Shown here in pieces: positions 1 to 8,287 of a DNA stretch of 14,356 bases. Both the position numbers and the translations under genes were made by a program. Numbering within the stretch: position 1 is the first letter of the stretch; each line of letters starts with the position of its first letter. Source of the stretch: an uncultured Acidaminococcus sp. (GTDB taxonomy: Bacteria > Bacillota > Negativicutes > Acidaminococcales > Acidaminococcaceae); contig CAAGJR010000113.1 of the NCBI GenBank assembly GCA_900770265.1, positions 1 to 14,356 of the forward strand, read 5' to 3'. The notes beneath the pieces are model-generated. The model worked only from the letters and a program-made list of their open reading frames with translations. It had not been told where the DNA came from and ran no database searches.

Positions 1-1056
1 GACCTGCCGGAAGTGGATGCCATCATCGGCACGGAATGTTATGACCAGATCGGCAGCGTCATCGACCGGGTGGAAGCCGGCGAACGGTTCACCCTGCTGA
101 AACCGCCCCAGAAATACACCCAGAAGACGAAGCGGGTGCTGACCACCCCCAAGTACACGGCGTATCTGAAGATTGCCGAAGGGTGCAACAACCGGTGCTC
201 CTACTGCGCCATCCCCAAGATCCGGGGCCCGTACCGCAGCCGTCCCTATGAAGAAGTGCTGCAGGAAGCCCGGGACCTGGTGAGCCAGGGCGTGCGGGAA
301 CTGATCCTGGTGGCCCAGGACACCACCCAGTACGGCATCGACCTGTACCACAAGCTGCGTCTGGCCGACCTGCTGAAGGACCTGGACCAGATCCCCGATT
401 TGAAGTGGATCCGCATCCTGTACTGCTATCCGGATTCCTTCACCGATGAGCTGATCGAGACCATGGCCACCTGCAAGAAGGTATGCCATTACGTGGACCT
501 GCCCCTGCAGCATGCCAGCAACAGCCTGTTGAAGACCATGCACCGGCGGGATACCCGGGAACAGGTGGAGGAACTGCTGGCCAAGCTGCGCAAGCGCATG
601 CCGGACATCTGCCTGCGGACCACGTTCATCGTGGGCTTCCCCGGGGAGACCGAGGAACAGTTCCAGGAACTGCTGGACTTTGTGGAAAAAGAGAAGTTCC
701 AGTGTGCCGGCGTGTTCACCTACAGCCAGGAAGAGGGGACGGAAGCCGGGGCCATGACCAACCAGATCCCCGAGGAAACGAAGCAGGACCGGTACCACCG
801 GCTCATGAGCCTCCAGGCCCAGATTTCGGAAGAAGTCCAGCAGGCCCGGGAAGGACGCGAACTGGAAGTGCTGATCGAAGGCAAGGACGAGGAAGACCCG
901 AACCTGGCCGTGGGCCGCAGCTATGCAGAAGCCCCGGACATCGACGGCAAGATCTATGTGGAACAGGCAGGAAACCTGAAGGTGGGGGACTTCGTGAAAG
1001 TCCGCATCAGCCAGGGCTTCACCTATGAAGCGGTGGGACAGATCGTAAAGGAGTGA
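1..1056 (+). CDS. rimO: Ribosomal protein S12 methylthiotransferase RimO, 5' end outside the window
   Basis: Radical SAM methylthiotransferase that adds a methylthio group to the conserved aspartate of ribosomal protein S12. The frame is open from base 1, so about 90 N-terminal residues (most of the UPF0004 domain) lie outside; the GTG at 13 is internal, not the start. Seen: the radical SAM CxxxCxxC cluster in GCNNRCSYC (bases about 181-207), the stretch IPKIRGPYRSRP and the following VRELILVAQDTTQYG, which fit RimO better than its tRNA-modifying relative MiaB; GFPGETEEQF later in the SAM domain; and a C-terminal TRAM-like RNA-binding segment ending QGFTYEAVGQIVKE. It is followed after 7 bases by cinA, whose ribosome binding site overlaps its 3' end, so the two are cotranscribed. 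In many Firmicutes pgsA sits between rimO and cinA; it is absent here. Confidence 0.93.
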   Translation, partial: DLPEVDAIIGTECYDQIGSVIDRVEAGERFTLLKPPQKYTQKTKRVLTTPKYTAYLKIAEGCNNRCSYCAIPKIRGPYRSRPYEEVLQEARDLVSQGVRELILVAQDTTQYGIDLYHKLRLADLLKDLDQIPDLKWIRILYCYPDSFTDELIETMATCKKVCHYVDLPLQHASNSLLKTMHRRDTREQVEELLAKLRKRMPDICLRTTFIVGFPGETEEQFQELLDFVEKEKFQCAGVFTYSQEEGTEAGAMTNQIPEETKQDRYHRLMSLQAQISEEVQQAREGRELEVLIEGKDEEDPNLAVGRSYAEAPDIDGKIYVEQAGNLKVGDFVKVRISQGFTYEAVGQIVKE

Positions 1057-1063
1057 ATTTCCC

Positions 1064-2308
<1,245 letters not shown>

Positions 2309-2330
2309 TAACGGAACGGAACGGGATCAT

Positions 2331-2396
2331 CCCCCCTATATCCGCCCTTTCCAAGGGCGGGGGACCATGCGTAGCATGGTGGTGGGTTCTGAATCC
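2331..2396 (+). repeat. Double-hairpin dispersed repeat, copy 1 (in leader of the helicase gene)
   Basis: About 60 bases with two adjacent perfect hairpins. Hairpin 1 is CCGCCCTT (2342-2349), loop TCC, AAGGGCGG (2353-2360). Hairpin 2 is ACCATGC (2364-2370), loop GTA, GCATGGT (2374-2380). The tail is GGTGGGTTCT (2381-2390). Two further copies lie at 12148-12205 and 12307-12362, with hairpin 1 and the tail identical and hairpin 2 changed on both arms. There is no T-run after either stem, so it is not a classical terminator. It resembles REP/BIME-type extragenic palindromes in layout, but I do not recognise the family. It ends only 7 bases before the helicase ribosome binding site. Confidence 0.85.
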
Positions 2397-2416
2397 CACA
2401 ACAAAAGGAGAACTGA

Positions 2417-4036
2417 ATGACTGAAACTCTGCAAGAAGAAAACAAGCAGGAAATCACCTCTTTTGAAGACCTGCATCTGGATAAAAAGATCCTGAGCGCC
2501 CTGAAGGAAATGGGCTTCGAAGAACCCTCTCCCATCCAGAAGGGAGCCATTCCCCTGGCCCTGGAAGGGGACGACCTGATCGGCCAGGCCCAGACCGGTA
2601 CCGGTAAGACCGCGGCCTTCGGAATTCCCATCATCCAGAAGATCAACGAAAAGGACCGCCACATCCAGGCTCTGGTCATGAGCCCCACACGGGAACTGTG
2701 CATCCAGGTGGCCGACGAAATCACCAAGATCGGCAAGAACAAGCGGGTCCGGGTGCTGCCGGTGTACGGCGGCCAGCCCATCGAACGGCAGATCCGCAGC
2801 CTGAAACGGGGCATCCAGGTGGTCATCGGGACCCCCGGCCGTCTGCTGGACCATATCCGCCGGGGAACCATCGACCTGGAATACGTGAACTTCCTGGTGC
2901 TGGATGAAGCCGATGAAATGCTGGATATGGGCTTCGTGGATGATATGGAAAACATCATCAAGAACGTGCCGGCTGATCGGCAGACCATGCTGTTCTCCGC
3001 CACCATGCCCCGGCCCATCCTGAGCATCAGCAAGAAATACATGCGCACCCCGAAGATGGTGGCCATCCACAAAGAAGTGGTGACGGCCCCCACCATCGAC
3101 CAGTACTATTATGAGACCCGGGATAAAGTCGACGGCCTGTGCCGGATCCTGGACACCACCGACGACTGCAAGATGATCATCTTCTGCCGCACGAAGAAGG
3201 GCGTGGATGAACTGGTCATCGCCCTGGCCACCCGGGGCTACGAAGCCGAAGGCCTGCACGGGGATCTGAGCCAGAACCAGCGTGACCGGGTCATGAAGAA
3301 GTTCCGCAACGGCCAGGTGGACATCCTGGTGGCTACGGACGTGGCTGCCAGAGGTCTGGACATCGACAACATCACCCACGTGGTGAATTTCGACGTGCCC
3401 AGCGACAGCGAAAGCTACGTGCACCGGATCGGCCGTACGGGTCGTGCCGGCAACACGGGCGTTGCCCTGACGTTCATCACGCCCCGGGAATTCCGTCAGC
3501 TGAAGCTGATCGAACGGAGCATCAAGACCCGCATCATCCGGGGCACCCTGCCTACGGACGCCAGCGTGCTGGAACGGCAGCGGGAACAGATTGTATCCAA
3601 GATGCAGACCATCCTGGAACAGGATCGGTTCCAGGACTACCTGCCCATCGTGGAAACCCTGGAAAAGGACTACGACATCCAGGATATCGCCGCCGCTGCC
3701 CTGAAGTTCATGCAGGAAGGGGCCAAAGCCTTGGAGGAACCGGCGGAGGAAGGTGCTCTGCCTGACGCACTGGCCAACACCGGTGCCAAACCGGGCATGG
3801 TACGGCTGTTCCTGAATATCGGCCGTTCTTCCCGGGTGACGGTGCGGGATATCGTCCAAAGCATCGCCATCGAAGCAGAAATCCCGGCCCGCAGCATCGG
3901 CCGGATCAGCATCTACGACAAATTCAGCTTTGTGGAAGTTCCCATGGAATACGCAGAGAAAGTCCTGGCTGTGATGCACCGGAACACCATCCGGGGCTGC
4001 CGGGTGAATATGGAACCTGCCAAAGCACGGGTATAA
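2417..4036 (+). CDS. DEAD-box ATP-dependent RNA helicase with DbpA-type RNA-binding domain (DeaD/CshA-like)
   Basis: RNA helicase of 539 residues that unwinds structured RNA, expected to act in ribosome assembly, RNA decay or cold adaptation. All motifs are present in order: Q motif around SFEDLHLDKKILSAL and Gln41, motif I AQTGTGKT (58-65), Ia PTRELCIQV, Ib TPGRLLDH, II DEAD (163-166), III SAT (194-196), V ATDVAARGLDI, VI HRIGRTGR (336-343). Residues about 461-536 (VRLFLNIGR through GCRVNMEPA) match the DbpA RNA-binding fold, which in DbpA, DeaD and YxiN directs the enzyme to structured RNA. The C-terminal basic tail of E. coli DeaD is missing. The ATG is supported by AAAGGAG (2404-2410) at 6 bases. 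It follows cinA after 108 bases containing a double-hairpin repeat and precedes hflX by 19 bases. Whether it corresponds to deaD, cshA or dbpA by orthology is not decidable here, so no symbol is given. Confidence 0.93.
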   Translation: MTETLQEENKQEITSFEDLHLDKKILSALKEMGFEEPSPIQKGAIPLALEGDDLIGQAQTGTGKTAAFGIPIIQKINEKDRHIQALVMSPTRELCIQVADEITKIGKNKRVRVLPVYGGQPIERQIRSLKRGIQVVIGTPGRLLDHIRRGTIDLEYVNFLVLDEADEMLDMGFVDDMENIIKNVPADRQTMLFSATMPRPILSISKKYMRTPKMVAIHKEVVTAPTIDQYYYETRDKVDGLCRILDTTDDCKMIIFCRTKKGVDELVIALATRGYEAEGLHGDLSQNQRDRVMKKFRNGQVDILVATDVAARGLDIDNITHVVNFDVPSDSESYVHRIGRTGRAGNTGVALTFITPREFRQLKLIERSIKTRIIRGTLPTDASVLERQREQIVSKMQTILEQDRFQDYLPIVETLEKDYDIQDIAAAALKFMQEGAKALEEPAEEGALPDALANTGAKPGMVRLFLNIGRSSRVTVRDIVQSIAIEAEIPARSIGRISIYDKFSFVEVPMEYAEKVLAVMHRNTIRGCRVNMEPAKARV

Positions 4037-4055
4037 TTCAGCAAGGAGTACTCTT

Positions 4056-5867
4056 ATGCCTCAAACGATCTACGGAAGGACGGAGGGCCTGAAGAAACAG
4101 GTCCTCACCCAATTGGAAGCGATCTATGAGCAAAGAGCCGACGAGGGCCAACTGATCAGTCATGAGTTGGCCCTTGTTTTGCGCGACCTTTCCGAGGAAA
4201 TCAACCGGGAAATCTCCCTGTACATCGACCGGAAGGGCCGGGTGACGGCCGTGGCCGTGGGCAGCGACTGCCATGTGGACCTGCCCCAGGTGGAATCCCG
4301 GCGCAGCCAGAACCGGCTGTGCGGCGTGGCCTGCATCCACACCCATCCCCATGGTGCGCCCCGGCTCAGTGGCGTGGATTTCTCCGCCCTGCGGGACCTG
4401 CGCTTCGATGCCATGGCGGCCATGGCATGGGAGACGGCGGGCAGTGAACCGGTATTGAGCTTTGCCATGATCACCGACCTGGACGACGACCAGCAGCCGG
4501 TGCTCCAGGAGTTCGGTCCCTACCGGGCCAAAGATGTGGCGGCCATGCCCTTCGGGAACATGGTCCATCTGATTGAAAAACTGCTGGCCAAACGGTCCCG
4601 GAACCACAACCTGGAGGAAGGACCGGAACGGGCCATGCTGGTCTCCCTGGCCTGGGGCGACCTGAATGCCCGCTGGAGCGCCGAGGATTCCGTTGAAGAG
4701 CTGGGACAGCTGGCCGAGACCGCCGGTGCCCAGGTCATCGGAAAATTCGTCCAGACCCGTCCCAAGCCCGACCCGGTGTTCTTCATCGGTAAGGGCAAGG
4801 TGCAGGAACTGGCCCTGTTCGCCCAGCAGGAGGACATCGACCTGTGCATCTTCGACGACGAGCTGTCCCCGGCTCAGCAGCGGAACCTGGAACGGGCTCT
4901 GGGCGTGCGGATCATCGACCGTACGGGCCTGATCCTGGACATCTTCGCCAAACGGGCCAAAACCAGCGAAGGCAAGCTGCAGGTGGAACTGGCCCAGCTG
5001 CAGTACATGCTGCCCCGGATCATGGGGCAGGGCACCAGCCTGTCCCGGCTGGGCGGTGGCATCGGCACCCGTGGCCCCGGCGAAACGAAGCTGGAAGTGG
5101 ACCGGCGGCGGATCCGGGACCGGATCGCCTTCCTGGAGGAACAGATCCGGAAGATGAAGGGCAGCCGGAAACAGCAGCAGCGGGCCCGGAACAAGAGTGA
5201 AGTGAAACAGGTGTGCCTGGTGGGCTATACCAACGCCGGCAAGAGCACCCTGCTGAACCAGCTGACCCATTCGGACATCTATGCCCAGGACCAGCTGTTC
5301 GCCACCCTGGACCCCACCACCCGCCAGCTGGAACTGCCGGACGGAGATGTGTGCACCCTGACGGACACCGTAGGCTTCATCCAGCGGCTGCCCCATCAGC
5401 TGGTGGCGGCTTTTAAATCCACCCTGGAGGTGGTGAAGGATGCGGACCTGCTGGTGCACGTAATCGACTGCTCCCATGAACTTTATAAGGAACAGGCCGA
5501 GGCTGTGTATCAGGTGCTCCAGGAGCTGGAAGTCACGGACAAGCCCATCCTGACCGTCTATAACAAGGTGGACAAGCTGCACCAGTTCGAGGGGCTGCGC
5601 CACCGGCTGGAACAGGAGGAGCACACGGTTTGTGTTTCCGCGAAGACCGGCGACGGCATCCCCCAGCTGCTCCAGACCATGGCCGGCATGCTGGGCCAGG
5701 ATATGACGGAAGTCACCCTGTGCATCCCCTACGCCGAAAGCAAGCTGGCGGCCCAGCTGCACAGTGATGCCAAGGTGCTCAGCGAGGAATACGGCGCCCA
5801 GGGCATCCTGGTGAAAGCCAAAATGAAGAAAACCCTGGCCGACAAACTGGCCAGTTATATTCAATAG
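4056..5867 (+). CDS. hflX: GTPase HflX with an N-terminal JAMM/RadC-like extension
   Basis: Ribosome-associated GTPase of 603 residues; HflX splits stalled or hibernating 70S ribosomes. Usual family length is near 420, and the extra ~185 residues are all N-terminal. HflX core from about residue 190: the HflX N-domain with FFIGKGKVQEL, the glycine-rich GGGIGTRGPGETKLEVDRRR (333-352), a basic coiled segment, then the G domain with P-loop GYTNAGKST (390-398), DTVGF (437-441), NKVD (503-506) and SAKT (528-531). The extension contains HTHP and a downstream SxxD: His95, His97, Ser105, Asp108, with Glu52 in REISLYIDRKG upstream. This spacing is that of JAMM/JAB metal-binding sites such as RadC. I recall similar long HflX proteins in Clostridia, but know of no function for the extension. 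The start ATG follows AAGGAG (4043-4048) by 7 bases. ynbB follows after 18 bases. Confidence 0.93.
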   Translation: MPQTIYGRTEGLKKQVLTQLEAIYEQRADEGQLISHELALVLRDLSEEINREISLYIDRKGRVTAVAVGSDCHVDLPQVESRRSQNRLCGVACIHTHPHGAPRLSGVDFSALRDLRFDAMAAMAWETAGSEPVLSFAMITDLDDDQQPVLQEFGPYRAKDVAAMPFGNMVHLIEKLLAKRSRNHNLEEGPERAMLVSLAWGDLNARWSAEDSVEELGQLAETAGAQVIGKFVQTRPKPDPVFFIGKGKVQELALFAQQEDIDLCIFDDELSPAQQRNLERALGVRIIDRTGLILDIFAKRAKTSEGKLQVELAQLQYMLPRIMGQGTSLSRLGGGIGTRGPGETKLEVDRRRIRDRIAFLEEQIRKMKGSRKQQQRARNKSEVKQVCLVGYTNAGKSTLLNQLTHSDIYAQDQLFATLDPTTRQLELPDGDVCTLTDTVGFIQRLPHQLVAAFKSTLEVVKDADLLVHVIDCSHELYKEQAEAVYQVLQELEVTDKPILTVYNKVDKLHQFEGLRHRLEQEEHTVCVSAKTGDGIPQLLQTMAGMLGQDMTEVTLCIPYAESKLAAQLHSDAKVLSEEYGAQGILVKAKMKKTLADKLASYIQ

Positions 5868-5885
5868 GAGGAAATTGAACCGAAA

Positions 5886-7136
5886 ATGATCCAATGGGAT
5901 GAAATCGAGAAAAAAGCACTGGACACCGTTGCCCAGCACACGAAAATCCATGAAGAAGCGGCCCTGGTCAACACCAAAAAGGTGCTGGATGCCTTTGCGA
6001 AACACCAGGTGGCTGATTACTATCTGAAACCCACCACCGGCTACGGTTATTCCGATGTGGGCCGGGATCAGCTGGACCTGATCTACGCCGACATCTTCAA
6101 GACGGAAGCCGCCCTGGTCCGCTCCCAGTTCGTTTCCGGGACCCATGCCCTGGCGGTGGCCCTGCTGGGCAACCTGAAGCCCGGTGACGAAATGATCGGT
6201 GCCACCGGCGAACCCTACGACACCATGCAGACCATCATCGGTTCCCCGGTAAAGACCCCGGGCAGCCTGGTGGATATGGGCGTCACCTACAAGGAAATTC
6301 CCATGGAGGGCGACCATCCCGATATCCAGGCCCTGCTGAAGGCCATCACCCCCAAGACCCGTCTGATCCACGTACAGCGCTCCTGCGGCTACAGCAGCAA
6401 GCGGAAGACCCTGACCGTGGCCGAAATCGGCGAGATCTTCCAGGCTGTAAAGGCCGTGCGTCCGGATATCATCTGCTTTGTGGACAACTGCTATGGCGAA
6501 TTCATCGAAAAGCAGGAACCCACGGAAGTGGGCGCTGACCTGATGGCCGGTTCTCTGATCAAGAACCTGGGCGGCGGTTTCGCTCCCACCGGCGGCTACA
6601 TCGTAGGTAAAAAGGACCTGGTGGAACAGGCCTCCTATCGGCTGACCGCTCCCGGCCTGGGCGGCGAAATGGGCTGCACCCTGGGCGACACGGCCCGGGA
6701 ATTCTACCAGGGCCTGTTCATGGCTCCCCACGTGGCCCTGCAGGCCGTAAAGACCAGCATGTTCGCCGCTTCCGTGTTCCAGTCCCTGGGCTTTGAAGTG
6801 TCCCCGCTGCCCGACGATGTGCGCAGCGACATCATCCAAACCATTACCCTGAAGACCCCGGAGAACCTGTGTGCCTTCTGTGAAGCCATCCAGGCCCATT
6901 CTCCCATCGACGCCCACGTGACGCCGGTGCCGTCTCCGCTGCCGGGCTACCAGGATGATATCATCATGGCTGCCGGTACGTTTGTCCAGGGCGCTTCCAT
7001 CGAACTGAGTGCCGATGGTCCCATGCGTGCTCCGTACAAGGTATTCATGCAGGGCGGGCTGACCTTCGAACACGGTCGGATCGCCGTCATGGCAGCTGCC
7101 AGGCAGATCATGGCAAAGCAGGAAAAGGGCAAGTAA
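5886..7136 (+). CDS. ynbB: PLP-dependent YnbB / methionine gamma-lyase-related protein (Met_gamma_lyase, 'aluminium resistance' family)
   Basis: A 416-residue fold-type I PLP enzyme. Sequence features fit the Met_gamma_lyase family (PF06838): N-terminal TTGYGYSDVGRDQLD (50-64), RSQFVSGTHALAVAL (79-93), PLP-contacting Asp200 in CFVDNCYGEF and the likely Schiff-base Lys226 in GSLIKNLGGGFAPTGGY. Annotations as aluminium resistance protein or cystathionine beta-lyase are inherited; the substrate is not established. The gene order hflX–ynbB is also found in Bacillus subtilis, which supports the family call. The Bacillus partners glnR and glnA do not follow here; instead a strong terminator closes the run near 7350. 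The start is ATG 5886 with AGGAGGA (5866-5872) 13 bases upstream, a longer gap than normal; no in-frame alternative start lies nearer, so translation may be less efficient than for its neighbours. Confidence 0.88.
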   Translation: MIQWDEIEKKALDTVAQHTKIHEEAALVNTKKVLDAFAKHQVADYYLKPTTGYGYSDVGRDQLDLIYADIFKTEAALVRSQFVSGTHALAVALLGNLKPGDEMIGATGEPYDTMQTIIGSPVKTPGSLVDMGVTYKEIPMEGDHPDIQALLKAITPKTRLIHVQRSCGYSSKRKTLTVAEIGEIFQAVKAVRPDIICFVDNCYGEFIEKQEPTEVGADLMAGSLIKNLGGGFAPTGGYIVGKKDLVEQASYRLTAPGLGGEMGCTLGDTAREFYQGLFMAPHVALQAVKTSMFAASVFQSLGFEVSPLPDDVRSDIIQTITLKTPENLCAFCEAIQAHSPIDAHVTPVPSPLPGYQDDIIMAAGTFVQGASIELSADGPMRAPYKVFMQGGLTFEHGRIAVMAAARQIMAKQEKGK

Positions 7137-7182
7137 AGAAATTGACTTGCCCAGTCTCCAGCCGAATGGGGTATGCGTTTTT

Positions 7183-7269
7183 GCGGGCGGTTCAAACCGA
7201 ACCGCCCCTACAGTTTCGGCGATGATACCGCCATTCTGTAGGGGTCGATCGTTTTGATCGACCCGCCCC
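7183..7269. repeat. Inverted pair of variable-stem hairpin elements
   Basis: Two halves facing each other. The left half, read on the minus strand, is CTGTAG followed by a 9-bp stem GGGCGGTTC/GAACCGCCC (7199-7207 with 7185-7193) and a 5-base loop. The right half, read on the plus strand, is CTGTAG (7236-7241) followed by GGGTCGATC (7242-7250), loop GTTTT, GATCGACCC (7256-7264). Both share the CTGTAGGGG foot, a G(G/T)TTT loop and a CCCG end, but the six inner stem pairs differ completely while pairing is kept. The spacer is 22 bases (7214-7235). Similar CTGTAGGGG hairpins are, from memory, common between genes in gut Firmicutes; I know no named family. Confidence 0.8.
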
Positions 7270-7307
7270 AGGTTGTTTTTAAAAGGGACAAGGTTTGTAA
7301 AAACACG

Positions 7308-7352
7308 AAACCGCTCACAGACGTCCAAATTTCGTCTGTGAGCGGTTTTTGT
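7308..7352 (+). terminator. Strong intrinsic terminator for the rimO–ynbB run
   Basis: A perfect 16-bp stem, AAACCGCTCACAGACG (7308-7323) with CGTCTGTGAGCGGTTT (7333-7348), and a 9-base loop, running into TTTTT and then GTTACTTTT. It lies 170 bases after the ynbB stop. Because the stem begins with AAA preceded by a purine-rich stretch it may also slow minus-strand transcription, but the T-run favours the plus strand. Confidence 0.9.
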
Positions 7353-7385
7353 TACTTTTACTAGTACTTACTTGCACCGATATAG

Positions 7386-7425
7386 AAAATCGTCTCTGAG
7401 GGCAATTTTAAAGACGATTTTTTGC
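7386..7425. terminator. Terminator-like hairpin downstream of lexA (possibly bidirectional)
   Basis: AAAATCGTCT (7386-7395) pairs perfectly with AGACGATTTT (7412-7421) across a 16-base loop. It is placed 18 bases beyond the lexA stop on the minus strand, where the stem would end in TTTTCT; on the plus strand the stem ends in TTTTTT. The large loop lowers its predicted stability compared with the terminator at 7308. Confidence 0.6.
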
Positions 7426-7439
7426 ATCATTTTTAAAAA

Positions 7440-8087
7440 TCACAGCGTGCGGAACACGGCGATGACTTTTCCCTTGATTTCGATGTTGTCCGTACCGACG
7501 ATGGAAGTATAGGCATCATTTTCCGGCTGCAGACGGATCTGTTTCAGTTCCCGGAAGTATCTTTTGATGGTGGTTTCCTCACCGTTGACCAGAGCGACGA
7601 CGATATCGCCGTTCGTAGCATAATTCTGTTTGCGGACGAACACATAATCGTGATCCAGGATGCCTGCATCTTTCATGGAGTCGCCTTCGACCACCATCAT
7701 GAAAACATCTTCCTTACATCCAATCAGATCCAGGGGAATGGGGTAGGTGTCCTCGATATTTTCCACGGCCAGCATGGGATCACCGGCATGGACAGCGCCC
7801 ACGAGAGGGACGGGGACCATGCTCTTTTTCCGCCAGCTGATTTCTTCCGTCAGCCCATAGGTACGGGGTTTTTCCGGGTCCCAGCTCACGAAACCGGCCT
7901 CCGCCAGCTTCTTCAGGTTGTTGTGCACGGAGGCACTGGAAGACAGGCCCACCGCTTTGCCGATTTCACGGACGGACGGGGGATACCCGTTGGAAAAGAT
8001 GTATTGTTTGATATAGTCAAGGATCTGGCTCTGCCGGGCATTGATGGAGCCACGGGAACCCATTTTCTTTTCAGTCGCTTCAGCCAT
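7440..8087 (-). CDS. lexA: LexA, SOS-response transcriptional repressor and self-cleaving protease
   Basis: Repressor of 215 residues. The N-terminal winged helix-turn-helix spans about residues 15-75 (NARQSQILDYI; PPSVREIGKAVGLSSSASVHNNLKKL), close to the Bacillus LexA/DinR pattern. The C-terminal S24 peptidase domain has the self-cleavage site Ala101-Gly102 in GAVHAGDPM, catalytic Ser137 in EGDSM and catalytic Lys175 in ETTIKRYF. RecA filaments on single-stranded DNA would trigger cleavage and derepression. The start at 8087 follows AAGGAG by 9 bases on the minus strand. It has its own promoter (8248-8276) with a palindrome over the -35 element that looks like a LexA operator, so autoregulation is likely. 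The extra ~15 N-terminal residues (MAEATEKKMGSRGSI) before the winged helix are slightly longer than in Bacillus. The leader between promoter and start is about 150 bases, long for lexA. Confidence 0.96.
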   Translation of the reverse strand: MAEATEKKMGSRGSINARQSQILDYIKQYIFSNGYPPSVREIGKAVGLSSSASVHNNLKKLAEAGFVSWDPEKPRTYGLTEEISWRKKSMVPVPLVGAVHAGDPMLAVENIEDTYPIPLDLIGCKEDVFMMVVEGDSMKDAGILDHDYVFVRKQNYATNGDIVVALVNGEETTIKRYFRELKQIRLQPENDAYTSIVGTDNIEIKGKVIAVFRTL

Positions 8088-8148
8088 AGGACAACTCTCC
8101 TTATCACGTCGTTAAAACAACATTGCTCAAAAACAAGACTGGAACAGC

Positions 8149-8177
8149 GTCGTTCATGTCGTTCATATTGTATGAAT
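8149..8177. promoter_or_regulatory. Tandem 9-mer and 15-base dyad in the lexA leader
   Basis: The 9-mer GTCGTTCAT occurs twice without a gap (8149-8157, 8158-8166). The second copy runs into a perfect dyad TTCATA-TTG-TATGAA (8162-8176). Both lie in the untranslated lexA leader, about 65-75 bases downstream of the predicted transcription start. A protein-binding site is possible; this does not match the GAACnnnnGTTC LexA box. The role is unknown. Confidence 0.35.
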
Positions 8178-8247
8178 CAAACTGCCGGCAAACCAGGCGA
8201 ACGAAATGTCGGCTTTGGGGTCAATCCAGCTAGTTACACTTTTATTA

Positions 8248-8276
8248 AGTATAACAAGAAAACAGTTGTGTGTCAA
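8248..8276 (-). promoter_or_regulatory. Sigma-A type promoter of lexA
   Basis: On the minus strand the -35 element is TTGACA (8271-8276), the spacer is exactly 17 bases and the -10 element is TATACT (8248-8253). This is near consensus. Transcription should start near 8241, giving a leader of about 150 bases before the lexA ATG at 8087. Confidence 0.85.
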
Positions 8277-8287
8277 ACAACTGTTTG
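8274..8287. promoter_or_regulatory. Candidate LexA operator (variant Cheo box) over the lexA -35 element
   Basis: CAAACA-AC-TGTTTG is a 14-base dyad with the same geometry as the Gram-positive LexA box CGAACA-TA-TGTTCG, differing by one symmetrical change in each half (G to A, C to T). It overlaps the -35 hexamer. A second copy of its core, ACAACTGTTT, lies on the opposite strand in the promoter spacer (8260-8269), making a 10-bp inverted repeat. Binding by this LexA is an inference from position and shape. Confidence 0.6.

Larger units (their letters stand above)
7137..7439. other. Intergenic region between ynbB and lexA (convergent), no gene seen
   Basis: This 303-base gap between convergent genes holds an inverted pair of variable-stem hairpins (7183-7269), a strong intrinsic terminator (7308-7352) and a second terminator-like hairpin (7386-7425). 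Bases 7137-7182 and 7270-7307 show nothing I can assign. No open frame with a ribosome binding site was found on either strand. Confidence 0.7.

Noticed and set aside
2342..2390. Repeat copies as ordinary intrinsic terminators
   Set aside because: Neither hairpin is followed by a T-run in either orientation, and copy 1 lies inside an apparently cotranscribed gene series.
4038..7328. A very long open frame (over 1000 codons) on the minus strand opposite hflX and ynbB, and similar long antisense frames opposite the helicase, the symporter and pepT
   Set aside because: They arise because GC-rich third positions on the coding strand remove stop codons from the antisense frame. Their translations are rich in His, Gln, Gly and Val without any domain motif, while the opposite strand encodes complete known families with ribosome binding sites.
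8103..8165. A 20-codon leader peptide (ATG AAC GAC ATG ...) on the minus strand ending just before the lexA ribosome binding site
   Set aside because: There is no ribosome binding site before its ATG, no run of regulatory codons and no family resemblance. Its repeated start only reflects the tandem 9-mer.
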